Shown here: in pieces, positions 1 through 4,764 of the stretch
How positions within the stretch are numbered: the stretch's first letter is position 1
Layout of the letters: the number at the start of each line of letters is the position of its first letter
Notes under the pieces: generated by a model
Database searches by the model: none
Told to the model about the DNA's origin: nothing
The model's input: the letters and a program-made list of their open reading frames with translations, nothing else
Program-made: the position numbers and the translations under genes
From: CAZQBY01 sp964540655
GTDB taxonomy: Archaea > Altiarchaeota > Altiarchaeia > JAFGQM01
Direction of reading: 5' to 3'
Assembly: GCA_964540655.1 (NCBI GenBank)
Contig: CAZINR010000064.1
Location: 1 to 5,341, forward strand
Length of the DNA: 5,341 nucleotides

Positions 1-220
1 CCCCGGTTATGCTGGACACCTTGTTGACTACGGGCGGAGCGCTCTCCTTGTCGGTCGCCACGACCGCGGCCTTCCCAGCCGAGGCTATCTCGGCTATGAT
101 GCCGTCTAGGGGGAGATTGCGCCTGCTCTTTACTTCAAGGACATTGCCGTCAACATCCAGAAATGCCAGCCCGACGGTAGTCCCCGGGTCTATCCCCACT
201 ATCAGGTGCTTGTCCGCCAA
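1..220 (-). CDS. DUF460 / COG2433 family protein, RNase H-fold, N-terminal part only
   Basis: This is the first 73 codons of a gene that runs off the left edge. The protein begins (M)ADKHLIVGIDPGTTVGLAFLD, and the IDPGTTVG motif is the first beta-hairpin of an RNase H/RuvC-like fold, with the Asp (residue 11) in the position of the first metal ligand. The rest (DVDGNVLEVKSRR, then an alternating helix and strand reaching VATDKESAP near residues 53-62) matches the archaeal DUF460/COG2433 proteins as I remember them. These are predicted, not proven, nucleases or nucleic-acid-binding proteins. The start is taken as TTG at 220-218: an in-frame TGA lies only two codons upstream, a GGGAGG ribosome site precedes it by 8 bases, and the conserved motif begins 8 residues in. 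It lies 3 bases after the stop of the six-cysteine protein gene, so the two are almost certainly cotranscribed. The catalytic C-terminal residues are outside the window. Confidence 0.85.
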   Translation of the reverse strand, partial: MADKHLIVGIDPGTTVGLAFLDVDGNVLEVKSRRNLPLDGIIAEIASAGKAAVVATDKESAPPVVNKVSSITG

Positions 221-223
221 TCC

Positions 224-619
224 TCAGGCCTCCCGTATGTATTTGCAAGTGGGGCTCACTTCCACGAAATGAGCGGCTGTTTCTCCATACGCGGAGCACT
301 GGTTCTCGGGGTTATCGTCCACCTCCTGCCTTGGGTCGTGGGCCACGTCGCAAACCCAGTCCGGGGCCACGTTGTTGGACAGGCAGGGCCCGTCGCTCAA
401 GTCCGCGCCGCTGTCAAGTCTCTCGCGGCAGAGCTCTTGGCAGACGTCCCTTGGGCGCAGGGGCTCGCCGTCGCGTTCGCCCGCGTAGGTCTCCTGCGGC
501 TCGCCCGCGGCCCCAGGATTCTCCTCCCTTTTCACCGGACCGTTGCCATAACTCAGATAATACGCTCCCACCAGCAGGAGGGCCACCACGACCCCCACCA
601 CTATCATTCCCTTTGCCAT
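224..619 (-). CDS. Small membrane-anchored six-cysteine extracytoplasmic protein, function unknown
   Basis: The product is 131 residues. Residues 1-4 (MAKG) are followed by a single hydrophobic segment at about 5-22, rich in V, L, A, I and M, and then a charged linker (about 28-57, with KREE and many E, P and G). This looks like an uncleaved N-terminal anchor with the remainder outside the cell, since there is no lipobox and no clear signal peptidase site. The C-terminal domain has exactly six cysteines, at 60, 64, 79, 90, 108 and 125, an even number suited to three disulfides. Notable patches are CQELC (60-64), DWVCDVAHDPR (87-97), NPENQC (103-108) and HFVEVSPTC (117-125). These recall a conserved archaeal hypothetical family, but I cannot name it and give no function. 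The gene heads an operon with the DUF460 gene and is driven from a TATA-like box about 30 bases upstream. Start ATG at 619; an ATG at 607 (residue 5) would remove part of the N-terminus and is less likely. Confidence 0.82.
   Translation of the reverse strand: MAKGMIVVGVVVALLLVGAYYLSYGNGPVKREENPGAAGEPQETYAGERDGEPLRPRDVCQELCRERLDSGADLSDGPCLSNNVAPDWVCDVAHDPRQEVDDNPENQCSAYGETAAHFVEVSPTCKYIREA
229..234 (-). promoter_or_regulatory. Shine-Dalgarno site of the DUF460 gene
   Basis: On the minus strand GGGAGG (234 to 229) stands 8 bases before the TTG codon at 220. It lies inside the last codons of the upstream gene. It supports the unusual TTG start and translation of the second gene from a shared mRNA. 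The genes at the head of transcripts in this window lack such a site. Confidence 0.7.
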
Positions 620-644
620 CTTCCATTAGCTAACATGAAGCAGC

Positions 645-652
645 ATAAAAAT
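645..652 (-). promoter_or_regulatory. TATA-like box of the six-cysteine protein / DUF460 operon
   Basis: The minus strand reads ATTTTTAT here, centred about 30 bases before the ATG at 619. With the usual archaeal spacing of about 26 bases to the transcription start, the leader would be only about 3 bases, so the mRNA would be nearly leaderless. The box lies 5 bases from the edge of the inverted-repeat cluster that starts at 657, so a protein bound there could hinder TBP/TFB. Placement is inferred from sequence only. Confidence 0.5.
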
Positions 653-656
653 CAGA

Positions 657-700
657 ATTTTCCACCGGTCTATTGACCGGTGGCGTCACCGGTGGAAAAT
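657..700. repeat. Nested inverted repeat with three CCGGTGG-type half-sites (left element)
   Basis: A 13-bp arm ATTTTCCACCGGT (657-669) has its perfect inverse ACCGGTGGAAAAT at 688-700. Within this, CCACCGGTC (662-670) and GACCGGTGG (675-683) form a perfect 9-bp inverted repeat around TATT. The two pairings compete for the same left arm, so only one could form at a time in single-stranded DNA or RNA. It lies in the spacer between two divergent genes, beside the leftward TATA-like box. Possible roles are a protein operator, a regulatory RNA hairpin or the relic of a small non-coding mobile element. Nothing here decides between them. Confidence 0.85.
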
Positions 701-703
701 ATC

Positions 704-754
704 TGTCAAAAACCAAGGAACATGCCACCGATCTCCGACCGGTGGTTTTTGACA
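704..754. repeat. Nested inverted repeat with a second CCACCG-NTC / GACCGGTGG dyad (right element)
   Basis: The arm TGTCAAAAACCA (704-715) is matched perfectly by TGGTTTTTGACA (743-754), 12 bp with a 27-base interval. Inside it, CCACCGATC (725-733) faces GACCGGTGG (737-745), a 9-bp dyad with one mismatch (731/739) around TCC. This is the same half-site as in the left element, from which it is separated by only 3 bases. The outer and inner arms overlap at 743-745, so full pairing of both is not possible. The outer arm sequence differs entirely from that of the left element. The element ends 17 bases before the rightward TATA-like box at 772. Confidence 0.83.
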
Positions 755-771
755 TAGCGATTTTCTAGTTC

Positions 772-779
772 TTTTTTAT
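772..779 (+). promoter_or_regulatory. TATA-like box of the 139-residue protein gene
   Basis: TTTTTTAT is centred about 27 bases before the ATG at 803. This is the spacing expected if transcription starts at the start codon itself, and no Shine-Dalgarno sequence precedes the ATG. The gene is therefore probably read from a leaderless mRNA. This is inferred from sequence only. Confidence 0.5.
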
Positions 780-802
780 CCGAATCTGCTTAATAATCCG
801 GG

Positions 803-1222
803 ATGGAATCCGACTGGGAGGAAACCGGGGGGAAGAAGGAGGCCACGTTCGCCTCCCTAGGTGAAGACGGAAAGATAATCGCCAAGGGCAGGGAATGGAG
901 GTCGAAGAGCGGCGCCTGGCCGGACCGCTTCTACTGGAACCTCTATTACAAGGGCAAGAGGCTCCAGCCGGTGAACGGCCCCTCCGGTGAGAAAGCCGGC
1001 AGCATCTACATGCCCGACATGCTCTGGGGTCCCGGGAAAGAGGTCTCGCCGAAGAAGCTCGGCGAAAAGAAGTTCGAGTTGAAGAAAACCGTGGACGTTT
1101 CCTACGATTTCCACCTTGACGACGACATGGACATCCCCATTGAGATGGTCTTCGATTTGGGCAAAAAGGAGGTCAGAGTCAAGACCCACCCGTTCTTCCT
1201 GACGAAAGAGGATATGGCTTAG
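803..1222 (+). CDS. Uncharacterised 139-residue soluble protein
   Basis: I do not recognise this protein. It is highly charged (many K, E and D), has no cysteine and no hydrophobic segment long enough to cross a membrane, so it is probably cytoplasmic. Aromatic residues cluster in the first half (EWRSKSGAWP, DRFYWNLYYKGKRL at about 31-54). The second half reads as alternating strands: KKFELKKTVDVSYDF (89-103), an acidic turn DDDMD (106-110), IPIEMVFDL (111-119) and KEVRVKTHPFFL (122-133). This suggests a small beta-rich fold. Codon use matches the neighbours, with G or C favoured in third positions, so it looks like a resident coding gene. The start is the only ATG near the open frame's beginning and sits at leaderless distance from the TATA-like box. 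It is divergent from the six-cysteine gene, across the repeat-rich spacer, and convergent with the GATase-like gene. Confidence 0.75.
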   Translation: MESDWEETGGKKEATFASLGEDGKIIAKGREWRSKSGAWPDRFYWNLYYKGKRLQPVNGPSGEKAGSIYMPDMLWGPGKEVSPKKLGEKKFELKKTVDVSYDFHLDDDMDIPIEMVFDLGKKEVRVKTHPFFLTKEDMA

Positions 1223-1234
1223 CCGGGCCCGGCT
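1221..1234. repeat. Perfect 14-bp GC palindrome over the stop of the 139-residue gene
   Basis: AGCCGGGCCCGGCT is fully self-complementary and begins inside the TAG stop codon (1220-1222). In the rightward mRNA it could form a short hairpin, but what follows on the plus strand is A-rich rather than T-rich, so it is not a typical terminator for that gene. It may instead block transcription entering from the opposite side, or simply be a protein-binding dyad. Confidence 0.7.
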
Positions 1235-1248
1235 CCCGCTAAGTAATG

Positions 1249-1283
1249 TAAAAATAAAAGAACAGCCGGAATCAGATTCCGGC
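1249..1283 (-). terminator. Hairpin plus T-rich tract ending the GATase-like gene
   Basis: GCCGGAATC (1265-1273) and GATTCCGGC (1275-1283) form a perfect 9-bp dyad about one central base. The TGA stop of the leftward gene (1274-1272) sits at its middle. Reading leftward, the dyad is followed at once by TGTTCTTTTATTTTTA, a U-rich run in RNA. A U-rich tract alone can terminate archaeal RNA polymerase and the hairpin may help. Placing the stop codon in the loop would let the last ribosome influence folding, which is inference. Confidence 0.55.
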
Positions 1284-2072
1284 CAAGTAAGACACACTCG
1301 TCAGGAGAATCTCCGGAGTCTGACCCGGGTCGAAGGCGAAGTACAAGACCGTCCCCAGTCCGCTGCCGCCCTCGATTATCGCCGGGACGGTGCCTTCACC
1401 TATCGTGTCGATCGCGACTATGTCCTTGCCTCTGGAAACCACCTTCCATATCGCGGACGGCATGGCGGTCTGAGAGCCTATCAGCTTTATGCCCCTGGTT
1501 ATGGGGTGGTTCATGTCGACGATTCTCAAATCCGAGCCGTATGCGACATCGTTCCAGCCCGCCCATTCGCCTATGAGCTGCGCCGGGACGGGTATGCCGT
1601 TTCCGGACGGCCACTCCCAGCCCGCGACGTTCGGGTACTGCGGGTGCTTGGAGCCGGCATCGCCGACGACTATTATCTTGCCGCCTCCGTCCACATACTG
1701 CTTCACCGCCTCGCGGGTGTTCATGTCGAAGGCGGGTTCGCCCTGAAGGATGACCACTTGGTAGTTCCTCAGCATGTCGACCGTTATGTAATCCGGGTCG
1801 AAATTAATCGGATAGTGGATGCCCTTCATCCGGGCCTCTTTTCCGGAGAGGGTCCTAACCACGTCCTGCGAGGGGACGCCGATAACCAGCACATTTGCCT
1901 CTCCGCCGCAGCCTATCGGTATGATACAGGGTATCACGCCCAGGAACTGCAGTACGAAGAAGGCAATCACAATCAATAATATCAGGGGCAGGATACCCTC
2001 GATACTGTGGAATCTTTTCTTTCCTCCGCCCATGGGGACATACGCGTACGGGTCGCCTGGATATGCTTCCAT
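1272..2072 (-). CDS. Membrane-anchored class I glutamine amidotransferase-like (ThuA/DUF4350-type) protein, no catalytic Cys
   Basis: The product is 266 residues. A short N-terminus (1-25) ending in the basic patch KKRFH is followed by one transmembrane helix at about 27-48. With the positive charges inside, the rest should lie outside the membrane. Residues 59-262 look like a GATase1-like alpha/beta domain: strand ANVLVIGV (59-66), NYQVVILQGEPAF (103-115), a helix then YVDGGGKIIVVGDAGS (126-141), NHPITRGI (188-195) and GLGTVLYFAFDPGQ (238-251). The last three are typical of ThuA/DUF4350-like members. Where true amidotransferases carry the nucleophile Cys, the GDAGS turn has none. The only cysteines are 49 and 55, at the end of the membrane helix, and could pair with each other. 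It is therefore probably non-catalytic, a binding or structural module. Partner and substrate are unknown. ATG at 2072 lies about 32 bases from a TATA-like box. It converges on the 139-residue gene. Confidence 0.8.
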   Translation of the reverse strand: MEAYPGDPYAYVPMGGGKKRFHSIEGILPLILLIVIAFFVLQFLGVIPCIIPIGCGGEANVLVIGVPSQDVVRTLSGKEARMKGIHYPINFDPDYITVDMLRNYQVVILQGEPAFDMNTREAVKQYVDGGGKIIVVGDAGSKHPQYPNVAGWEWPSGNGIPVPAQLIGEWAGWNDVAYGSDLRIVDMNHPITRGIKLIGSQTAMPSAIWKVVSRGKDIVAIDTIGEGTVPAIIEGGSGLGTVLYFAFDPGQTPEILLTSVSYLAGI

Positions 2073-2100
2073 TTTCAGTCTGTTTTATTATTTGTGTTTG

Positions 2101-2108
2101 TATAAAAA
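2101..2108 (-). promoter_or_regulatory. TATA-like box of the GATase-like gene
   Basis: The minus strand reads TTTTTATA, close to the archaeal TATA consensus, centred about 32 bases before the ATG at 2072. Transcription starting about 26 bases downstream of its centre would leave a leader of about 6 bases. No Shine-Dalgarno motif precedes the ATG. A second AT-rich stretch at 2083-2092 lies too close to the start codon to serve as the core box. Confidence 0.5.
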
Positions 2109-2155
2109 TCTGATTACTTTAAGCGATTAAAGAATAAAAACCAAAAAAACCACCC

Positions 2156-2189
2156 AAAGGGGGCAAAAAGAGCCGTTCATGCCCCTTTT
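2156..2189. repeat. Inverted repeat in the aroA upstream region
   Basis: AAAGGGGGCA (2156-2165) pairs with TGCCCCTTTT (2180-2189): 10 bp with one G-T pair and a 14-base interval. It lies 26 bases before the aroA ATG. The right arm with its T run covers the position (about -27) where a TATA box would be needed for a leaderless aroA transcript, yet this stretch (CCCCTTTTTCTG) is a poor TATA match. It may be an operator over a weak promoter, or, if transcription starts further left, a hairpin in an aroA leader. It is upstream of both divergent genes and so cannot terminate either. Confidence 0.55.
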
Positions 2190-2214
2190 TCTGCCTTGCT
2201 CTGAAAAATAACAC

Positions 2215-3501
2215 ATGGAATTGGAGGCGTCTCCGACGAACCGCCTGGAGGGCGAAGTCAGTTCGCCCCCGAGCAAGAGTTACACCCACCGCGCCATAAT
2301 GCTGGCCGGGCTGAGCCGGGGCTCGGTCAAGGTCAAAGACCCGCTGCTCTCCGCTGACCCCCTAGCGACCATAGCGGCTATGCGGGCCGCCGGGGCGAAG
2401 ATAGAAGAGCGCGGCGACCATCTCCTGGTCGAAGGCAATGGCGGCGAGATAGAAGCTCCTGAGAAAGTGGACGTCAAAAACAGCGGGACAACGATAAGGA
2501 TAATGGCCTCCGTCTTTTCGCTCTGCGACAGGAAAGTCATCCTCACGGGCGATGAGTCCATCCGCAATAGGCCGATGGGCCCCCTACTGGATGCCCTAGA
2601 GGGGATGCGGGTGGAGACCTCCTCCAGAAACGGCAACCCCCCCATCTCGGTCAAGGGGCCTATGAAGGGGGATACCGCCTCCATCCGCGGCGATGTCAGC
2701 TCGCAGTACATATCCGGGCTTCTAATATCGTGCCCCCTTAGGGAAGAGGACACCGTCGTGGACATAACCACCCCGCTCAAATCCAAGCCGTACCTGGACC
2801 TGACCCTCGACACGATCAACGAATTCGGCGTCTCTGTGGTCAACGAGGACTACAAGCGCTTCAGGATGCGAGGCGGCCAGTTCTATTCAAGGAGCGAGTA
2901 CCGCGTGGAAGGCGACTTCTCCGGGGCGGCGTTCGTGCTCGGCGCTTCCGCCCTGACCGATTCGGGGGTCACGGTGAATAACATCTATGACGACTCCATG
3001 CAGGGGGACAAGTATTTCCTGGACATACTCAAGATGATGGGCGCGGAGGTCTACACCCATAAGGGCGGGGTTGAGGTCGTGGGCGGAAAATCCCTGCGCG
3101 CCGTCGAGGTGGACCTCTCCCAGACGCCGGACCTCCTGCCAATGACCGCCGTCATGTGCGCGCTGGCGAAGGGGGAGAGCAGGATATGCAATGTGGAGCA
3201 TGCGCGCATAAAAGAGTGCGACCGGATAAGCGCCATGGCCCGGGGCCTCAGCAAGATGGGCGCCAAAATCGACGAGCGGCAGGACGGCATGATAATACGG
3301 GGCGTCGACAATCTGAAGGGAGCGCGCATAGAGAGCTTCGGCGACCACCGCATAGTCATGGCATTCGCGGTGGCAGGGCTCAGGGCCGAGGGCAAGACTG
3401 TCATAAACAGGGCGGAGAGCGTTAATGTCTCCTACCCCGGTTTCGTTGAGGACATGAAATCCCTGGGCGCCAACCTTTCTACTTCCCCGGGGGCGCCATA
3501 G
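2215..3501 (+). CDS. aroA: 3-phosphoshikimate 1-carboxyvinyltransferase (EPSP synthase)
   Basis: This cytoplasmic enzyme transfers the enolpyruvyl group of PEP to shikimate 3-phosphate, the sixth step of the shikimate pathway to chorismate and aromatic amino acids. At 428 residues it has the normal length and both inside-out domains. Visible active-site motifs are PPSKSYTHRA (18-27; Lys21, Ser22 and Arg26 bind S3P/PEP), KNSGTTIR (88-95), RNRPMGPLLDAL (117-128; Arg119), DVSSQ (160-164), VEGDFSGA (231-238), TPD with catalytic Asp306, RIKECDR with Lys333 and Arg337, and GDHR with His378 and Arg379. Near the C-terminus SVNVSYPGF stands where many bacterial enzymes have a PEP-binding Lys (Lys411 in E. 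coli). To my knowledge this SYP form is common in archaeal sequences. ATG at 2215 leaves the usual short N-terminus, and no Shine-Dalgarno site is seen. No other shikimate gene is adjacent. The last 23 bases overlap the end of the opposing condensing-enzyme gene. Confidence 0.97.
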   Translation: MELEASPTNRLEGEVSSPPSKSYTHRAIMLAGLSRGSVKVKDPLLSADPLATIAAMRAAGAKIEERGDHLLVEGNGGEIEAPEKVDVKNSGTTIRIMASVFSLCDRKVILTGDESIRNRPMGPLLDALEGMRVETSSRNGNPPISVKGPMKGDTASIRGDVSSQYISGLLISCPLREEDTVVDITTPLKSKPYLDLTLDTINEFGVSVVNEDYKRFRMRGGQFYSRSEYRVEGDFSGAAFVLGASALTDSGVTVNNIYDDSMQGDKYFLDILKMMGAEVYTHKGGVEVVGGKSLRAVEVDLSQTPDLLPMTAVMCALAKGESRICNVEHARIKECDRISAMARGLSKMGAKIDERQDGMIIRGVDNLKGARIESFGDHRIVMAFAVAGLRAEGKTVINRAESVNVSYPGFVEDMKSLGANLSTSPGAP

Positions 3502-4720
3502 TCAGGAGCTTCCTGGCCTGCTCGGGATAGTCTGCTATGAACTTGAGCTCGTCTTTTGTGAGCGGCTTCTGGGTGTGGACGTTGGCGTATCTGGCCAGCT
3601 CCAGTATCATCCTGGCCTCCTCGTCGTCCTTGAACTCCACCTCCAGCTCCCCGTAGACGTTCTTGAAGCCCTTTATGCCGCTGTACTCCCCAACGGTTAT
3701 CTTCCGCCCGGTGTCGATTATGTCCGGCTCCCCCCTCCCCAGCTCTTCGAAGTCGTAGAGCTCGTAGTTGCGGCGGTCCTTGAGAGCCCCGTCCGCGTGG
3801 ATGCCGGACTCGTGGGCGAAGGCGTTGGTCCCGACGCCGGGATGGTTGACCGGTATGGGAACGTGGAAGGCGAAAGATGCGTACTTGCATATCTTCCAGG
3901 CGTCCTTTAGCTTGACTCCCTCGTCCAGTTTGTAGTCCTTTTCGAATCCGCTCGAGTACTTCAGGGCCAGTATGACCGAGACCAGGTCCGCGTTGCCCGC
4001 CCTTTCCCCGATGCCGTTTATGGTGGTGTTGATGTAGGCGTCCTGCCCTGCGTCCACGCAGCCCTTGGCTCCCGCCACCGACGACGCGACCGCCATGCCC
4101 AGGTCGTTGTGGCAGTGCATCTCGATGGGGAGCCCGGCCTCTTCCGCCAAAGCTTTGACGCGCGCGTATATGGTGAACGGGTCGTCGTAGCCGAGGGTGT
4201 CGCAGTAGCGGACCCTGTCGGCCCCCGCCTTCTTGGCGGCCTTTGTGAACCCGACCAGATAATCCAGATCGGTCCTTGACGCGTCCTCTGCGTTGACGCC
4301 TATGCTCCTGGCGCCATTGTCTTTGGCAGCCTCGACAGCGTCGGTCATGTCATCTAGTATATCCTCACGATTCTTCTTTCCCCGGAACTTGCCGTTTATC
4401 ATCTGGTCCGAGGTCGAGATGGATAGGTTGACGTGCTCCAACCCCGGGACGAGCCTCCACGCGCTCTCCACGTCCTTCCTTATCGCGCGCAGCCAGCCGC
4501 CGAGGCGCATGGGTTTGATTGCCCCCAGCTCAGCAAGCTCTAAGTTGGCGTTCAGGTAGTTTATCTCGTGGTGGGTGAAGGGGAACCCGAACTCGCTCTG
4601 GAAAACCCCCATGCCGTTCAGGTACATGTTTATCAGCGTCTTCTCCAGCTTCGCCAGCCCCAGCCGCGAGGTCTGCACCCCGTCGCGGTTCGTAACGTCT
4701 ATTATGTGTATGGTGTTCAT
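3479..4720 (-). CDS. Homocitrate synthase-family condensing enzyme (DRE-TIM metallolyase), probable Re-citrate synthase
   Basis: The 413-residue protein belongs to the acyl-CoA Claisen condensation enzymes (isopropylmalate, homocitrate, citramalate and Re-citrate synthases), which join acetyl-CoA to a 2-oxo acid on a TIM barrel with a divalent metal. Visible motifs are DVTNRDGVQTSR (8-19; catalytic Arg12 and metal ligand Asp13), SISTSDQM (100-107), EDASRTDLDYL (145-155), EMHCHNDLGMA (200-210; metal ligands His202 and His204), NGIGERAGNADL (235-246) and AHESGIHADG (302-311; catalytic-type His308). It ends soon after the subdomains, lacking the roughly 120-residue leucine-binding C-terminal domain of LeuA, so leucine feedback is unlikely. 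NRDGVQ in place of the commoner LRDGEQ sets it apart from typical LeuA, NifV and AksA. Together with the divergent aconitase gene this favours Re-citrate synthase as in anaerobes, making citrate from oxaloacetate. Homocitrate synthase remains possible. The family assignment is firm; the substrate is inference. Confidence 0.88.
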   Translation of the reverse strand: MNTIHIIDVTNRDGVQTSRLGLAKLEKTLINMYLNGMGVFQSEFGFPFTHHEINYLNANLELAELGAIKPMRLGGWLRAIRKDVESAWRLVPGLEHVNLSISTSDQMINGKFRGKKNREDILDDMTDAVEAAKDNGARSIGVNAEDASRTDLDYLVGFTKAAKKAGADRVRYCDTLGYDDPFTIYARVKALAEEAGLPIEMHCHNDLGMAVASSVAGAKGCVDAGQDAYINTTINGIGERAGNADLVSVILALKYSSGFEKDYKLDEGVKLKDAWKICKYASFAFHVPIPVNHPGVGTNAFAHESGIHADGALKDRRNYELYDFEELGRGEPDIIDTGRKITVGEYSGIKGFKNVYGELEVEFKDDEEARMILELARYANVHTQKPLTKDELKFIADYPEQARKLLTMAPPGK

Positions 4721-4734
4721 CTCGGAAAATCGCC

Positions 4735-4742
4735 TTTTATTT
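4735..4742 (+). promoter_or_regulatory. TATA-like box of the aconitase gene
   Basis: TTTTATTT is centred about 26-27 bases before the aconitase ATG at 4765, the spacing for a leaderless transcript. It is the mirror of an identical box on the other strand at 4753-4760 (8-bp perfect inverted repeat, 10-base interval), within a divergent spacer of only 44 bases. Confidence 0.5.
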
Positions 4743-4752
4743 GAGCAACTGG

Positions 4753-4760
4753 AAATAAAA
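4753..4760 (-). promoter_or_regulatory. TATA-like box of the condensing-enzyme gene
   Basis: The minus strand reads TTTTATTT here, centred about 36 bases before the ATG at 4720, giving a predicted leader of about 10 bases. It lies between the rightward box and the aconitase start codon. Complexes on the two boxes would occupy overlapping DNA, so the two promoters probably compete or are jointly controlled. Confidence 0.45.
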
Positions 4761-4764
4761 CCCC

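Noticed and set aside
206..676. Plus-strand open frame covering the six-cysteine gene and the left part of the spacer
   Set aside because: It crosses the spacer and the inverted repeats, has no promoter-like signal, and its product has no coherent domain, while the minus-strand frame has a membrane anchor, a regular cysteine pattern and a promoter.
657..754. CRISPR array
   Set aside because: The repeated motif is only about 9 bases, occurs in both orientations, and the intervals (3-4 and about 41 bases) are not spacer-like. No cas gene is present.
857..1297. Long open frame on the minus strand opposite the 139-residue gene
   Set aside because: Its translation has no recognisable domain. The plus-strand frame has a TATA-like box at leaderless distance and codon use like the neighbours, so the minus frame is a by-product of GC-rich third positions.
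2280..3404. Several minus-strand open frames opposite aroA
   Set aside because: They lie antisense to an unmistakable EPSP synthase with all active-site motifs, and their translations are low-complexity R/S/P-rich or lack any family signature.
3846..3858. TTGACCGGTATGG resembling the half-site of the spacer repeats
   Set aside because: It lies within the condensing-enzyme coding sequence (the PVNHP region), is single, lacks an inverted partner and is explained by the protein.
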